NCBI GenBank assembly: GCA_039000515.1
Contig: JBCFYV010000012.1
Location: forward strand, 117,849,849-117,913,848
Length of the DNA stretch: 64,000 nucleotides
Reading direction: 5' to 3'
DNA from: Timema cristinae
Taxonomy: Eukaryota; Arthropoda; Insecta; Phasmatodea; Timematidae
This document shows, piece by piece, positions 45,701-57,000 of this stretch; position 1 is the stretch's first letter, and each line of letters starts with the position of its first letter. The notes under the pieces were generated by a model, which saw only the letters and a program-made list of their open reading frames with translations, had not been told where the DNA came from and searched no databases. The position numbers and the translations under genes are program-made.

Positions 45701-47584
45701 AAACACAGCCTGGCTAGAGGTTGATCACGGTCACTTAGATACTGTTGCTGCATGTTTCTTGTTTTTTCAGCAGAAGAGAGTAAAACAAAAAACACAGCCT
45801 GGCTAGAGGTTGATCACGGTCACTTAGATACTGTTGCTGCATGTTTCTTGTTTTTTCAGCAGAAGAGAGTAAAACCAAAAACACAGCCTGGCTAGAGGTT
45901 GATCACGGTCACTTAGATACTCTTGCTGCATGTTTCTTGTTTTTTCAGCAGAAGATAGTAAAACCAAAAACACAGCCTGGCTAGAGGTTGATCACGGTCA
46001 CTTAGATACTGTTGCTGCATGTTTCTTGTTTTTTCAGCAGAAGAGAGTAAAACCAAAAACACAGCCTGGCTAGAGGTTGATCACGGTCACTTAGATACTG
46101 TTGCTGCATGTTTCTTGTTTTTTCAGCAGAAGAGAGTAAAACAAAAAACACAGCCTGGCTAGAGGTTGATCACGGTCACTTAGATACTGTTGCTGCATGT
46201 TTCTTGTTTTTTCAGTAGAAGAGAGTAAAACCAAAAACACAGCCTGGCTAGAGGTTGATCATGGTCACTTAGATACTCTTGCTGTATGTTTCTTGTTTTT
46301 TCAGCAGAAGATAGTAAAACCAAAAACACAGCCTGGCTAGAGGTTGATCACGGTCACTTAGATACTGTTGCTGCATGTTTCTTGTTTTTTCAGCAGAAGA
46401 TAGTAAAACCAAAAACACAGCCTGGCTAGAGGTTGATCACGGTCACTTAGAGACTGTTGCTGCATGTTTCTTGTTTTTTCAGCAGAAGATAGTAAAACCA
46501 AAAACACAGCCTGGCTAGAGGTTGATCACGGTCACTTAGATACTGTTGCTGCATGTTTCTTGTTTTTTCAGCAGAAGAGAGTAAAACAAAAAAACACAGC
46601 CTGGCTAGAGGTTGATCACGGTCACTTAGATACTGTTGCTGCATGTTTCTTGTTTTTTCAGCAGAAGAGAGTAAAACCAAAAACACAGCCTGGCTAGAGG
46701 TTGATCACGGTCACTTAGATACTGTTGCTGCATGTTTCTTGTTTTTTCAGCAGAAGAGAGTAAAACAAAAAACACAGCCTGGCTAGAGGTTGATCACGGT
46801 CACTTAGATACTCTTGCTGCATGTTTCTTGTTTTTTCAGCAGAAGAGAGTAAAACAAAAAACACAGCCTGGCTAGAGGTTGATCACGGTCACTTAGATAC
46901 TGTTGATGCATGTTTCTTGTTTTTTCAGCAGAAGAGAGTAAAACCAAAAACACAGCCTGGCTAGAGGTTGATCACGGTCACTTAGATACTGTTGCTGCAT
47001 GTTTCTTGTTTTTTCAGCAGAAGAGATTAAAACGGGCAACAACAATATCTAAGTGACCTTTACCTACCTCTAGCCATGCTGACATAGTCCAATCTGTGTT
47101 TTATTCTCTTTCGCTGAAGAAGGGGACTGAAGTACCTCAACAATTTAATAAGTGTGTGTTTTGTTGTGTTTTTAATTTTGAACTTAGAGGCCTACACTTT
47201 TCAGGTAAGTGTGTAGACCTTACCCTTCTATCCTCCTCTTAATTTTTAATTTAAAATAGCATGTTTATTTTATGTGAAACTTGAATTTTCGAGCATCCTC
47301 AAGGATTATAGGGATTCTAAGGTCACATCCTTATTTTTTTAATTTATAGGCTGTCATTCTGACCTCAAATCTGGACATGCCTGATTTACATAGTTCCAGG
47401 CACTGATGTTGTACATTTCCTTGCATAGGCCACCATACCAGGTATCTTATGTGGGCCGTTGACAGCTGAGCTAGTGACGACGTCTCACGGCCGCTGGTTC
47501 CCAGTGTTTGTCCTGGCTGCAGGTGTCAACTTTACTGGTGCCGTCATCTACTACAGCCAGAGCTCAGCGGCCCAAGTGCTGTGA
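32843..47584 (+). CDS. SLC17-family (SLC17A9-like) MFS organic anion transporter
   Basis: Eight exons: 32843-33034, 35959-36118, 37938-38050, 39536-39673, 44078-44282, 44833-44977, 45346-45460 and 47429-47584. They sum to 1224 bp (407 aa and a stop) with every phase compatible. All donors are GT and all acceptors AG. Twelve hydrophobic segments are recognisable. SLC17/PHT4-type signatures include [10 protein letters not shown] in TM1, [13 protein letters not shown] in TM2, an R-x-G-G-K turn after TM2 (SRFGGK), [10 protein letters not shown] in TM4, [15 protein letters not shown] in TM7, GHFAD in the TM8-9 loop, and [19 protein letters not shown] before and in TM11. Family members move nucleotides, glutamate, sialic acid or phosphate across vesicle or plasma membranes; the substrate cannot be read from sequence. 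It is slightly shorter than typical SLC17A9. The ATG at 32843 was chosen because upstream in-frame codons are not ATG; Met at 32858 is also possible. Confidence 0.9.
33537..33702 (+). mobile_element. SINE-B copy, 5' truncated
   Basis: Starts within the body (CCAGGTCTCCACCGTGGTTC) and ends in the shared tail plus a (TAA)n tract. Confidence 0.8.
34541..34827 (+). mobile_element. SINE-B full-length copy with target-site duplication
   Basis: tRNA-like head (GGTGACCTGGTGTCTAGAGG, B box GGGTTCAATCC), conserved body (CCTCCACCGTGGTTCGGATT), tail (GGGTAGTAAGACGCGGTGCT) and (AAT)n. ATAAGTGATATA flanks both sides (34527-34538 and 34828-34839). Confidence 0.92.
35301..35550 (-). mobile_element. SINE-A copy
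   Basis: Tail complement ACCGCGTCTTACTACCTG, B-box complement GGGATCGAACCCCGATC, head complement CCAAAACGGGT. Confidence 0.8.
35632..35840 (-). mobile_element. LINE-B 3'-end fragment
   Basis: Reverse-complement match to 52822-53062 and 5110-5360 (CTCCACACTTCCTTATCCTT; CACACTCTACCTTCATATAT), ending ~120 bp before SLC17 exon 2. Confidence 0.75.
36761..37288 (+). mobile_element. SINE-B nested in SINE-A
   Basis: SINE-A body 36761-36935, then a full SINE-B (about 36937-37218), then the SINE-A tail (AATTAGTCC...GGGAGACGTGGTG) to ~37288. TAGYGTAATT repeats at both junctions, so SINE-B inserted into an existing SINE-A. Confidence 0.85.
37420..37610. mobile_element. MITE with central palindrome
   Basis: 22-bp ends (GCCCCATGGCTTCTTTGGTG at 37420; inverse at 37589-37610) with one mismatch. 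A perfect 34-bp palindrome at 37467-37500 sits inside. Confidence 0.8.
37612..37765 (-). mobile_element. SINE-C copy, adjoining the MITE
   Basis: Same order as the copy at 2120: body complement TTATCACTGTGAAAG, B-box complement GAAATCAAACCCA, then A-box complement. Confidence 0.6.
38813..39089 (+). mobile_element. SINE-B full-length copy
   Basis: Head GGTGACCTGGTGGTCTAGGG, B box GGGTTCAATCCTCGGTCCCG, tail GGGTAGTAAGACACGGTGCT. Probable short duplication CTTTGGA at both ends. Confidence 0.9.
39215..39452 (+). mobile_element. SINE-A copy
   Basis: CTGCTTCTGTGGCCATATGG head, CTACTCTCCCTCCATGCAAA body, GCTAGTAAGACACGGTGCTA tail; it ends ~80 bp before SLC17 exon 4. Confidence 0.75.
39805..39954 (+). 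mobile_element. LINE-A fragment, 5' flank of the second 62-bp array
   Basis: Sense LINE-A coding: [16 protein letters not shown], then [15 protein letters not shown]. It leads straight into the array. Confidence 0.75.
39955..42765. repeat. 62-bp minisatellite, ~41 copies, split by a SINE
   Basis: Same unit as 7157-8485 in the opposite orientation (sense strand of the LINE encodes [17 protein letters not shown]). About 14 units precede and 27 follow a SINE-B at 40819-41105. It lies in the SLC17 intron between exons 4 and 5. The long open frames here are artefacts. Confidence 0.92.
40819..41105 (-). mobile_element. SINE-B inserted into the minisatellite
   Basis: Full inverted copy, from (TTA)n and GCACCGCGTCTTACTACCCG to CTAGACCACCAGGTCACC. 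The interrupted unit is duplicated (TACATGAGATAGTA left, TACCATGAGATAGTA right). Confidence 0.9.
42766..42980 (+). mobile_element. LINE-A 3' end, flank of the array
   Basis: C-terminal coding and 3' UTR ([39 protein letters not shown]) in the same orientation as the array. Confidence 0.75.
43318..43900 (-). mobile_element. LINE-A copy with a three-unit 62-bp duplication
   Basis: The most complete LINE-A 3' region: minus strand reads [20 protein letters not shown], then [20 protein letters not shown]. About three 62-bp units lie at 43530-43697 with the same junction as the big arrays. Confidence 0.8.
44580..44816 (+). mobile_element. SINE-D copy adjoining an exon
   Basis: CAGCCTCGTAAGGACAATTG to GAGCTGACTCCATGG, matching the copy at 59328. 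It ends about 16 bp before the SLC17 exon 6 acceptor. SINEs with this GAGGAGCTACTTGAAT / GTGCTGACCACA core are known from several insects (from memory). Confidence 0.7.
45586..47220. mobile_element. Foldback-type element containing the 89-bp array
   Basis: The left end (45586-45690: CATACACACTTACC, TGTAGGCCTC, GGTACGTCAGACACCTTCTT) is inverted at the right end (47112-47220: AAGAAGGGGACTGAAGTACC, GAGGCCTACA, GGTAAGTGTGTAG). A diverged inverted array unit at 47038-47112 extends the repeat to ~185 bp. No coding capacity. Confidence 0.75.
45676..47035. repeat. 89-bp minisatellite, ~15 copies
   Basis: Period 89 bp (TTGATCACGG at 45721, 45810, 45899 and so on; one copy is 90). Each unit holds TTTCTTGTTTTTTCAGCAG, a strong 3' splice-site motif, and AGAGTAAAA, donor-like, nine bases later. 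It fills most of SLC17 intron 7. Confidence 0.93.
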
Positions 47585-47694
47585 GGAACATCACACTTGA
47601 CTGAATCATGTGCAAGCGTACCCTAAAGATAGAGCGACTGTAAGTTTGAAAGCATAGCATGTTTTTACAAAACAAAAGCTACTTTTGTTATTTT

Positions 47695-48060
47695 CTATTA
47701 CTAAAAATACTTTAATGTGTCTTTTACAATGAAAATAAGAACACACTTAACACGTTACACTGCTATCATTGATTAAAGAGGTAGTGACTCCCTCTTGAAG
47801 AAAATTGATCGTTAGCAGCCATTCCTCGTACCTAGGTTTCATTCTATCAGAACTCAAAAAGAGGCAGTGCGAAACTTGCAACGGAACTTCCTAGGAGAGG
47901 AAATCAAAATCACAAAAGGGTGGAAAAGGAAATTGTCAAAGAATGCTAGGAAACTTAGGGACATTTAAAAGGATTAACATGAAGGCTATCCACCCTTCCT
48001 GTATCTTTCTACGAATATAACATAATGTACCTAATAAAGCAAAAAAAGTTTTCCTTATAG
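47695..48060 (+). repeat. Dispersed repeat G copy
   Basis: CTTTTACAATGAAAATAAGA and GAGGTAGTGACTCCCTCTTG parallel the copies at 16343 and 12200; part of it reads KEAVRNLQRNFLGEE in one frame. Confidence 0.5.
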
Positions 48061-48120
48061 TGATAGATTTTTAATTGTGAAAAAAATTATCCCACAAATT
48101 TATATTTTTTAATAAATTTA

Positions 48121-49487
48121 ATGGTTTAAATTAGGAGGGATAGCCAGCACACCTACCTTACCTTGGTGATACTGGAGTAGAAATTGTTTAGTTAGAACAC
48201 TAAAAAAAACACAAACTTATTTTTAAGGACAAGCTTACATTCTCTCCTTCCCATAACTTTGACCACTTCGGCCTTGTGGCAGATGTTCTTACATTTTCCA
48301 GAAACCTCTGTATCAAATATTACTTTTTTCAGCAACCCTACAGTGCAGATCATTCCAAATCCATAAACCCTGCCATCAAAAGGTTTGATCCACCGTTTAG
48401 CTGGGACCCACCACCACTACCTCAAGACCATCCGGTAGAACAATACATAAACTTTGTTGTACAGAATGTCTCAACCATGGATTTTCAAAACAAACTTGCG
48501 AGAAATAGCAATCTGAACAACCAAGAACTTCACACCCTCTGATCACTCTTTAACAACAAATACATCATTATCTTACATGCAGACAAAGGGTCAACGACCG
48601 TCGTTATGAACCGCCAGGACTACATCAATGAAGCTGAGAGGCTACTATCTGACACCCAAACTTACACCCAGTTAAATCCAGACCCTACCGATAGTTATAA
48701 CAAGCAACTACAACAGATTATCCAACAAGACTCACAACATCAAGCTCTCAATGAAAAGACTGTTCAAAATTTAACCCCCCAGAAACCTGCCACACCACAG
48801 TTTTACCTACTTCCGAAGATTCACATGGGAACATTCCTTCCTCCAGGCTGACCAATTGTATCAGGATGTGGCTCGCCCACAGAACGCATATCAGCACTTG
48901 AGGACTCACACCTACAGCCTCTGGTCAAGAATCTACCATCTTACATCAAAGACACAAATAATTTTCTAGAATGACATCACACACTGGCCAATCCTTTTCC
49001 ACAGCATGCCATCTTGGTCTAAAATGAAATAAGATATAAATAAGTTGAAAAAGAGAAACAAGGGGATTTGGGAGGCACGAAGTTTCCCAAAATAGCATGC
49101 GAGTACGAAAAAAACATAAATGTTTTAGAACCACTGTTCTAAATAAGAGGTACTCATGTTTAAATATTTCCAGGGAAAACATATCTTTTTCTTCTTGGTC
49201 AGTGGTGGTTAAGAGTCTTTGACCCCCAGCTTTTAGAGCACAGCATACCTATTAATTTTCTCAGAATACCCCCCTGCAGTGATAATATAACTGAAAAACA
49301 GTCGGGTGTGGATAGTAAACCTCGCAGTTCAACCAAGAGAATCAGTCTACTCTCTTAACCTGATGAAGCTGTCTGTGACAGTGAAAGCTTGTCCTTAAAA
49401 ATGTGTTTTTTAGTGTTCTATCTAAATAATTTCTATTCCAGTATCACCAAGGTAGGTGTGCTGGCTATCCCTCCTAATTTCAACCAT
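48121..49487 (+). pseudogene. Penelope-like element fragment between inverted repeats
   Basis: Ends 48121-48236 and 49385-49487 are inverted repeats (GGAGGGATAGCCAGCACACC and TTTTAAGGACAAGCTT blocks). Between them one frame carries the N-terminal and early RT region typical of Penelope-like elements: HADKGSTTVVMNRQDYINEA, FYLLPKIHMG, then SGCGSPTERIS and LQPLVKNLPSYIKDT. The core RT and the GIY-YIG endonuclease are missing after ~49020. In-frame stops include three TGA. Dead copy. Confidence 0.85.
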
Positions 49488-49499
49488 GATTCAGCCTAG

Positions 49500-52400
49500 T
49501 TCTCTATTCCAAATAACCTAAATAAATTTAATATAATTAACAAGCTATATATATTTTTAAATCAGATAAAATGAAATATTGGATTTTATTTGCTATAAAA
49601 TATTTTAGAATTGAATCAAATTAATTAAACTAGAAGTTTTCGCTATAAATAAAAAATATGTAGTATTTAAATCTAAGTTTTGTAAAAATCTTCGTGTAGA
49701 GTTTATAAATGACTTGTCTAAAGTATTTTTTTTAATAAATATTTTCACAGGAGTTATATAACTATTGGAAGCTCTCTGCATCTTTGTGTTCATACGTGAA
49801 AGGAACTTCCGATTACAGCTCTATCCGGGTCACAGAAAGACTAATATATATAATTAAACAGGATTTCAACCAAATTCTGGCTGGTGATTTATTTGACATT
49901 GTTTCTAAATTTGGAACTTCTACTGTGGCCTATTTTTATTGAACATACACATTTTGTGCAATTTTTTTTTTCCAGTGGGCAGAGCATACATACATTTTAT
50001 AAAACTATTTTCATTATTATATGTGGCATTTATCAAATTATACTTGTTTTTTTTAAGTGTTTTATTTATTGGTTTGTTATAAGGAAAAAAGTGTTTGTAT
50101 TAAGCCTGTTCGAATCCAAGATTTTCAATTTCAAATCGAATCTAAAGCTTAGATTACTAGCTTGAATTGATTTGAATCTAATATCATGCTTCAGAAAATT
50201 TTTAATTTTAATTCAAACTGAATATTTTATATTGTATTGTTTTTGAATAAAATTTAAATCAAAGATTAGGTTTTGCTCTGTGTTTTTTTTATTCAAGTGG
50301 CCAATTAGAAATTTTATGTTGTAAAGCTGTGTTTAAGCCTTAACCATTACAAATAAAATTTAAATATGAGCTACCTCTCTTACATAAAATGTTTGGATGA
50401 AATTGTTGATAATATTTTAATGATGGGATCAAGGTTAATTTTTATATAAAGTTAAATCATTCCAAATTTTGACTGAGATTTGAATTACATTTCATCAAAT
50501 TCGAATATAGAATCTATTTGGATTTGAAATGTAGAATATGATTAGAATCTTTCAAATACTAAGATTATAAACAGAATCAATTCTGAAGCTTAGATAGTTT
50601 CGGATTCCGATTTGAAATTTTGAAGATTCGCATAGGCTTAGTTTCATTTTTTGGTAATACTATTATTTATCTTAGAAGAGTTTTTGTTTGAATCCCAGAC
50701 AAGGTCTATAAGTGGACATTTTAATCATTTGGCAGGATATTAATGGATCGGTATCCACTATTTTCTGGAAGTCCCAAGGCACATTGACCCATGTTTGTGA
50801 GAAACTTTAGGAAGTTAAATAAATCTCGATCAAATTTTATGATGCGTTTGAAATAAAATGAAATACTTGACACACTTCACTTCCAATGGTTTTGACAGTG
50901 AAAGTAGCAAAATTCTAAATAAGTTATAATATTATCTTACTCCTTAAAAGCTTAAAAAAGAATGTGTGTGTGTGTGTGATATATATATATATATATATAA
51001 TTATTTTTTTACAGTCCAAACTCAATTCCAGGACAAACTATATCGGACTAGGCCGAATTGATAAATCCTGCTGCTTGTAGGCTAAACCGGTACAGCCTGA
51101 TATTTTCAGGCAAATTTTCATTCTTGTTAACCCATACGATGAGTGACCCTGGACATGTTTCAACATGCACAGATCGTGCACAAACATTGTTCGATAACCT
51201 AATGTAAACCTGGTCTAAATTTGTTAATCCTGAAATTTTGGCCTAGCTCAGTATACAAATTTATCAGGCCAAACCGGGGTGTTAGGTTAGGTTAGCTGTC
51301 AACATTTTTGTGTGAACAATGAAACCTCTCCAAGGTTGATTCATCGTATAGGTTAAGAAGGATAGAAACTAATATTTCTGAAAATATCAGACTAAACTGG
51401 TTCAGCTTACAAGTTTACAAACTCATTAATGATTCAAACAAAATTCAAATAAATTATTTGAAATTTTCGTGTTGAAAAACTTATCACAAAACATTCTCTT
51501 GCGTGAAAATATTCACACACCAATTTATTTTGCGGTTAGCCAATATTTACATTTGCAAACACTCATTTTGGTTAATTGGATTTACCATGAACAAGCCAAG
51601 GTATAACTTAACTATGCGGTAACTTACAAAACAAAATAACCTTTTTCGTAATCTGACATTAACTTATTTGGCCTACAAGCAACAATGATAAAATAAAAAT
51701 TATAAAGAATGCAGTTTTAAAACTATTTTTCTATATTTTTTGAACAAGTGAAGTGAGATATGTTTTCATATGAGTAAAACAAAATTTAAGGAAAGTATAA
51801 TTTAAGTAACTGAAAGTAATGTATTCATAATATATGACATAATATTACATGTAATAGACCTATATATTAATAACATATTCTTTAATTTTGTGATGCTTAA
51901 GACATTTGACTTTATATCTGATTGGTTAACATGTCAAAATCAAAAAATGGCTGCATACCAATCATTTAATTACTCCCCGAATTCATTAAAGTGTGTGGTT
52001 TTACTGTTCAATAATGCATGCAATTATCTGCAAAAAGTGTCTTTCAAGTCTAGTTTAGATAATCATTTTCCATTTTTTAACAGTTGAACCATAATTTATT
52101 TTTAAGATAAATTTAACTTCCTTATTACTTTATTGGCTCGAATATAGTGTGATGTTTTCTCCTAAAGATATACATGTGCAACCCATTTACCTTTTATTTT
52201 TAATATACATACCTTCAAAATTTTAAGGTCATATTATATGCGAAGCCGTACTATATTTGGGCCAATACTCTAAATTATTATGATAAAAAGATTCTTAGAG
52301 ACCTTCATTATGAAATATTCTACTAAACTAGACATAAAATATTTTCTCATTTTGTCCTATTATTTTTTGATCCAATTGATTTATTTGTTTTGTTTGTGAA

Positions 52401-52820
52401 AACTTTATTTCTCCTACATGTTATGAATAATAATTTAGCATTAAGTGACCGATGGATAATTATGTCCAGTGGGTGGGTATCTGTTGTCCTTTTGTAAATA
52501 ATGGAACAAAAAAATATTGTGATATTACAAGTATGTAAACTTATTGTGAATAGTAAAAATATGTAAATTAAATTATTAAAATCATATAATTTATGGGGTT
52601 ATTATTTTAAACTAATCACCTCTTCCACACGCCTTCTAGACATCTCTGGGTGTTAACATAGGTTGCAAGCATGACGCGATGAGTAAAAGGGGAAGTGCGT
52701 CAAAATGAGTGTTAAATAAATCTATTGGGGTAGGGATACAGGGAACATGAGGAAAAGCTAGTGTTTTTGCAGTTTTTATAGCAAAACTTTTTTTGGTTTA
52801 AATAAATAAAGTCTTACCGT
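49500..52820. other. AT-rich intergenic DNA
   Basis: No gene seen. It contains degenerate TTTGAATTTGAAT-type repeats (50100-50640), a (TG)n(AT)n tract at 50963-50999, and an inverted TTGGGCCAATA transposon-like end at 52238-52275. Confidence 0.5.
50963..50999. repeat. (TG)n(AT)n microsatellite
   Basis: Eight TG units run into about eleven AT units. Confidence 0.9.
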
Positions 52821-52821
52821 T

Positions 52822-53062
52822 GGTTTGGCCATGTTTAGAGTATGAATGTGTATCGAGTGACGAAGCAAATATATGAAGGTAGAGTGTGTGGGTCGAAAGG
52901 AAGGGGTAGTAGGCCATGTAAGAGGTGGCTGAATGTGGTAAAGAGAAACATGAAGAATTTTAAGAATAAAAGAACATGTATGACTCGGTGTATGGATGTT
53001 GTTGAAGCGAAGGGAGTTTGCAAGGATAAGGAAGTGTGGATAAAGTTAATGAAGATGGATTA
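52822..53062 (+). mobile_element. LINE-B 3'-end fragment (sense)
   Basis: Reads RWFGHV, then MNVYRVTKQIYEGRV and CGSKGRGSRPCKRWL: the C-terminal tail common in non-LTR retrotransposon proteins. Antisense copies are at 5110 and 35632. Confidence 0.75.
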
Positions 53063-53158
53063 AGTACAAAGGTTTTTTTTTTTAGCTATATGCAGTTTCT
53101 TGCCAACACTGTAAGGGAATTGTGTGATTAGGTAGGTATGTATGTATGTGTAACTAAA

Positions 53159-53380
53159 GTATTGCTTCAGTAGAAACATGGAGTTTAATTTTCTTCATAT
53201 GGTGATATCAACAGTTGTTGAATATCTGTTATAAGCATAGCGGCATTAGATGTCAAACTTTTCAAATGAAAGGAAAAGGTTGCCATTAAATTCCAGGACA
53301 CCCTCGACAGATATTCAACAACTGTTGAGGTCACCATGTGAAGAAAATAAAACTCTCTGTTTTTACTGGAGAAGTATTTG
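53159..53380. mobile_element. Foldback/MITE with ~72-bp inverted repeats
   Basis: Left arm 53159-53229 (ATTGCTTCAGTAGAAACATG ... CAACAGTTGTTGAATATCTG) is inverted at 53307-53380 with few mismatches. The spacer is ~77 bp. Confidence 0.85.
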
Positions 53381-54018
53381 ATTTATTTTGACCAACAAAG
53401 TTTTTATATAAAAATCACAAAAACGCCTTTTCTTTTGTCAGCTACTCTTGAGCCTGTTGAAGAATTAAAAATGATAACCTCAGGTAGTCATAAATTACTG
53501 ATTTAATTCCCTCTCTAAATGTAATATTTCAAAAACAAGAGTTAGATTTTCCTGATATATATTATAATGTCCTATTTCAGGGAGAATAGTTGAACAAAAT
53601 AAGGGGGAAATTGAGCTACAAATGATGTGTTTTAATTGGTCAGTAATAATTGTATATTTAGCAGACTCTAGAAGATAAGTGTTTGTTACATCTTATTCAA
53701 ACATTCTTTACTTAAGTTTATATTTATTTGTTTTTGAGTGCACTTCTAAAATAACTATTCACAACTATTTGAATATTTTGGGGAAAAGTCGGGGTATTTA
53801 TTTTAAAGATATTTTGTGGCCACACAATTTTTTTTCCCCCTAAAATATGTATTATTTAAAAAATTAAACCTTTCTTGTGTCATGCTGACTTGATCGTGAA
53901 TACAATTAATTATGTTTACATTTCAAATACAATTTTTGTTGGGTAACAAGGGACTATATTTAAAGATATTTACTTTTTTTAAACTTTTTTTTTTTTACAT
54001 TGGTTATCTTGTTTTTCG

Positions 54019-57000
54019 TCATTTTGACTTGTCATTAGCATGTCTTGCATTATTACAAAATACTGACTTTTTCATCATACAAGATTTAGGTAGTATTGAA
54101 CAAGGAATAGCTCTTAGAACAAAGTAATTTCGATCATTTTCTTCAACATATTTAAAAGTGTTACATCTTGTATTGTTGATTTTATCATTTTTCTTATTAC
54201 ATTTTTTTGACAATCTTTGCAAATTACATTTCTTTTTAGATTTTGTATTCATATGTTTCCTCTCATTCGATCTTAAGATGGAGTCATGATTGTTAATGAA
54301 TCCTCCCAGCGAAATACGCGAATCAAGCGGCTCATCTCCCAATAATAACCCATTGCCTGACAGTGAATTATACTTTGTTCTTTCAGAGTCATTGGAACAT
54401 TTTTTCAAAGGGTACATGTTTTGCAAACCTGTGTCAGCTTCATGTATCCGTGGTTTGTATGGATCATATTTTTCAGAACAGTTCATATTTTTATCTTGAT
54501 CATATTGCCGTTCTGTTCTTGTAAGACTATTCACTGTATCATTAACATAAGTACATTTATCGCCCTGCGTTGTTGACTGAACTGCTGTTGCATACTGTCT
54601 TTTTTCAAGGGCATCATTAGCTGTTTTAAAGTTTTCTCGATGACCACCTCCATAAAGGCCACAGTTCATTCTTACTGGATTTACTTTCTGAAAGTGATTC
54701 ATCGAAGTATGAGTGTCACTTCTGATATCAGGTAGCTTTGAATATGTCTCAGATGTCGTTAAAGATTTATTATTTGGTACAAAAACTGTATGCTGCTTCA
54801 TTTTAAACATTTCTTCGATTTCTTTTGGCACTGTGATTTTATTGTTTAAACTTTGTATATATGGCAACATGAATAATTTATTTCCAGACACTTTAGCAGA
54901 GCTATAAAGCATTTTCATCTGAACATATTCCTGTTTTCTTGCCGTGTTTATCTGAAGACGCGACATCAAACTTCTGACCTCGTCCTCCTGGCATAACCCA
55001 TCTTGTATTTCATCTTGATCCTGTTCATGATTATAGGTTTTTTTTTCTTTTTGGGAAAAGTTTCTCAAAGAAACTTGCTTTGCAGATGTATATGTACTTT
55101 CAGGAGGTAACTTTGTGATAACTTTGTTTTGTGGAATACTCAAAAAAGAATCAGTCTGAACTGTTGAAGTTTTCGGTTTTCGGTTTGCACTTAAACAAAG
55201 TTGGTTTAAATTAGAAAGGTTCTCAGTCAAATCGAGTTTATATGTAACCTTTGGGGGTTTTCCAGGATAGGATTTATCGAGTATATGATCATTTGAATGA
55301 CACTTGGTTTGATGACTTGTGTTTTCAAATGTCTTTGGATGTGAAGTTTCTTCCCTGTACCTTTTATAGAGCTGTTTTAGTGCAATAAACTCCAAATTGT
55401 TGATGGGTGTTTTCAGTGTTTGAGTATCTTTAGATGATACAATTGGTCGGCTTTCTCTGTCAATTCTTATCTCCCCTTGATTAGTTATAGAACTTGATGT
55501 ACTCTTATCGTACTGTGTACAACTCTCAGTCTTTCCACCAATTAAAGTTGCTCGTTGTAGATTGTCCCCATTTACTTGTCTAGTATGGTTGATTTCAAAC
55601 CGCGGGGTTTTATCAAACAAATTATCTAATTTAGTCATTGTCTTAAAATCATTTGTATATACTTCATGACCAGAAGAATTGCAGAGAATTGTCTCATCAC
55701 TATCTTCAGTAAATTGGTTTAAATTCATATTTTCTTGGATTTTACTTTCCTTTTTTTGTGGAATGTATGTTTTTGAACCTTTAATCAGATTGTTTATATT
55801 CACATGCCTTTCCAAGATTTTATCTGAGGTAATTGATTGTTTAACATCGCCAAACTGCTGTGAGCCGTCGAGGCAATCCTTCCGCGATTTCCACTCGCTT
55901 TCTTTCAAAGTACCATTTCCCCTAAATGTTCGACACTTCATCCCGGGATCGTCAGACGCATGAGGTCCTGACCTCACCTTGTTCAGGGAATGTTTTGACT
56001 TGAGTAGGTTGACGTGTGGTCGCGTCCAACTGGTGATTGGACAGAACTGCTCGGCTTTATAAGAAGAGCTATGGTCTGGCTGGAGGTCCACGACACTGAC
56101 GTGGGCCTTGATTTTATCTGGTGGTTTCTTGTTGAGCTTTGTCTGATTCCATTGTAAGAGTCTTTCAGTGTTTTCATTCCCACCCACTTGTTCCTGAAAA
56201 ATATACATATAAAGTACATTCACCGCCTGAGTTTACTTGTATGAAAGCTCAAAAAGTTACTAGAAATAGTCCCTAATATATCCCTACACCCACAGCTTAC
56301 ATCTGTCACTTTGTATAACTGTAAGTATGAATGTGATAGCTAACCACACTAATTTAGGCCAATATTATTTATATATTTATTTGAGGTTGGGCACAAAGCT
56401 TATTCATTGTTTTATTCCACTTAAAAAAAATTGTGTATTGACAGCACTTTCATAAAAGGTTTAACAAATATTGCTTAAAAATGGCGACCGACGAATTTAA
56501 ACCAAGTGATTGATCATGACGTAAACTAGTTCTTTATAATGATGCACCCTTGCAGTGGATTAAAATATTTTATTCAGTTAAATATATAAAAATACAATAA
56601 AATAATCATAAAATATATTATACATAGAAAAATAATAAGTATTTTCTCTTTTCCAAGTATTAAAAGGTATTAATGTATGCACTATATTACACACTATCGA
56701 TAATATTCCAAAACGAAGAATAAGTACTTTTAATTATGTTTAAAATATTGTTTCAGATTGGATAAAAATGTATATTAAAAAAGTAATGAAATAGTGTGAG
56801 AAAACTTAAATTTACATTCTTTTAGATGTAAATATAACAAGTAATTTAAAAAAACTTATCATTTATAACAAAAGAATGATCTTGTGAAAGTGTTGGCAAC
56901 CAAAAACCTAAACATATGATTTTCCAACTGTCATTCAGGTGAAAAACTATCGTGAACATACTACTTATTTTTAAGATAAATAAAGGAAATAAAATAAAAC

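Noticed and set aside
45676..47035. CRISPR-like regular repeats
   Set aside because: The units are contiguous with no unique spacers, lie in an animal intron, and are bounded by inverted repeats.
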